From: Deltaproteobacteria bacterium
Lineage (GTDB): Bacteria; Myxococcota; Myxococcia; Myxococcales; SZAS-1
Length of the DNA: 64,000 bases
Assembly (NCBI GenBank): GCA_018266075.1
Contig: JAFEBB010000036.1
Coordinates: 1 to 64,000, forward strand
Reading direction: 5' to 3'
In this document: one piece after another, positions 63,364 to 64,000 of the stretch
How positions within the stretch are numbered: position 1 is the first letter of the stretch
Layout: each line of letters opens with the position of its first letter
The notes under the pieces: model-generated
Database searches by the model: none
The model's input: the letters and a program-made list of their open reading frames with translations, nothing else
Told to the model about the DNA's origin: nothing
Position numbers and translations under genes: made by a program

Positions 63364-64000
63364 CTATTGGCAGGGCTTCATGTCGTTGCGCACCAGATCG
63401 CTGGCGGCAGCGCGGGAGAACATCGGCATGGTCCAGCTGGCGTAGAGCGGCACCACGTAGATGCCCTTGCGCAGGTAATCGAGCGTCCAGCGCTGCACCC
63501 ACGCGGCCTCGCCGCTGAGGTTGTGCTGCTGCGGCAGCGCCTCGTGGTTGGTCACCGGGTGAAGCGGGTCGGCTTCGTTCGGCGTGCGCGCGAACGCGAA
63601 GTACTGCGCCAGGTACCACTTGGAGATCACCCAGTTCGCGAAGGGGATCCGCAGCGGGTAGTAGAAGTACATCCGCAGCTCGACGTGCGAGACGTCGGTC
63701 TCGTTGGTCACCGGCGCGTCGAAGGTCTCGGTGCGCGTGAGCGGGTTGTCGATGCGCCAGAAGCTCACCACCACCGGCAGCTGGCTCTTCTGCTGCGACA
63801 CGGAGGTCTTGAAGGTGCTGATCCACTTCTGCGTGTCGTCGCTGCGACCGAGCATGGGCGTGAGCGCCGCGAGCTCGGAGGTGATCACCGCGTCGCAGCT
63901 CGCCATCTCCAGCGAGGCCGAGCGCGCGCCGCGGTACGCCGCGTAGTCCGCGAAGAGCCGCGCCTGCTGCATCATCCCCAGCTGCAACAGGCCGAGCAGC
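63364..64000 (-). CDS. Partial TadE-like protein, cut by the right edge
   Basis: At least 207 residues; the start lies beyond the window. The visible N-terminal part LLGLLQLGMMQQARLFADYAAYRGARSASLEMA is the end of a TadE-type pilin helix. First visible gene of the Tad-like operon, 7 bases upstream of the TadG-like gene. Confidence 0.78.
   Translation of the reverse strand, partial: LLGLLQLGMMQQARLFADYAAYRGARSASLEMASCDAVITSELAALTPMLGRSDDTQKWISTFKTSVSQQKSQLPVVVSFWRIDNPLTRTETFDAPVTNETDVSHVELRMYFYYPLRIPFANWVISKWYLAQYFAFARTPNEADPLHPVTNHEALPQQHNLSGEAAWVQRWTLDYLRKGIYVVPLYASWTMPMFSRAAASDLVRNDMKPCQ

Overview
The window looks like a chromosomal segment from a high-GC (roughly 70 %) predatory or soil-type member of the Myxococcota. 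The strongest clues are two secreted proteins ending in the MYXO-CTERM sorting signal (ends at 287 and 36466), many lipoproteins with Ser/Thr/Gly-rich linkers, a eukaryotic-type Ser/Thr kinase with an extracytoplasmic tail, and a cluster of cysteine-rich surface proteins. No rRNA, tRNA, CRISPR array, insertion sequence or phage gene was seen. The species cannot be named from this sequence alone.

Layout. 1-9.8 kb: end of a MYXO-CTERM protein, an HtrA-like protease, an NRDE protein, a DUF2130 coiled-coil protein, a membrane/SPFH gene pair, an OmpA protein with six calcium-type TSP3 repeats, a long perfect palindrome, methylthioadenosine phosphorylase, a TauE/SafE permease, a Pal-like lipoprotein and a MarR regulator. 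10-15.6 kb: a sedolisin with two PPC domains, a secreted metallophosphoesterase, and a three-gene operon (YceI, four-histidine membrane protein, two-CXXCH lipoprotein) that looks like a small electron-transfer unit. 15.8-19.8 kb: an ECF sigma factor and a membrane anti-sigma factor carrying a CBM48-like glycan-binding domain, divergent from an operon whose first gene is an outer-membrane barrel ending in the same domain. This is my best candidate for an undescribed system. 19.8-21.3 kb: two tandem paralogous one-CXXCH lipoproteins.

21.8-30.9 kb: a recC-recB-recD operon with 4-base start/stop overlaps. 31-36.4 kb: a B12-binding radical SAM protein with a DUF4286 partner; a TetR regulator whose operator-like sequence recurs before a hydrolase-thiolase operon; and an HxlR regulator divergent from a second YceI gene. 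36.5-46.6 kb: a second sedolisin, an acyl-CoA synthetase, urease genes in the order ureD, fused ureA-ureB, ureC, ureF, ureG (no ureE; UreG has a His-rich start), and an NYN nuclease joined to an RGG-like linker and a LOTUS-like domain.

46.7-64 kb: a decayed hydrolase, several lipoproteins and small basic proteins, an FHA protein, a 797-residue cysteine-rich lipoprotein, a frameshifted small secreted protein, a TonB-like protein, an RNase H-fold-like protein, a GLG1-type cysteine-rich protein, a Ser/Thr kinase, and a Tad/Flp pilus-type operon that runs off the right edge. Four convergent gene pairs end inside a shared CTAG, so that both stop codons overlap on opposite strands.
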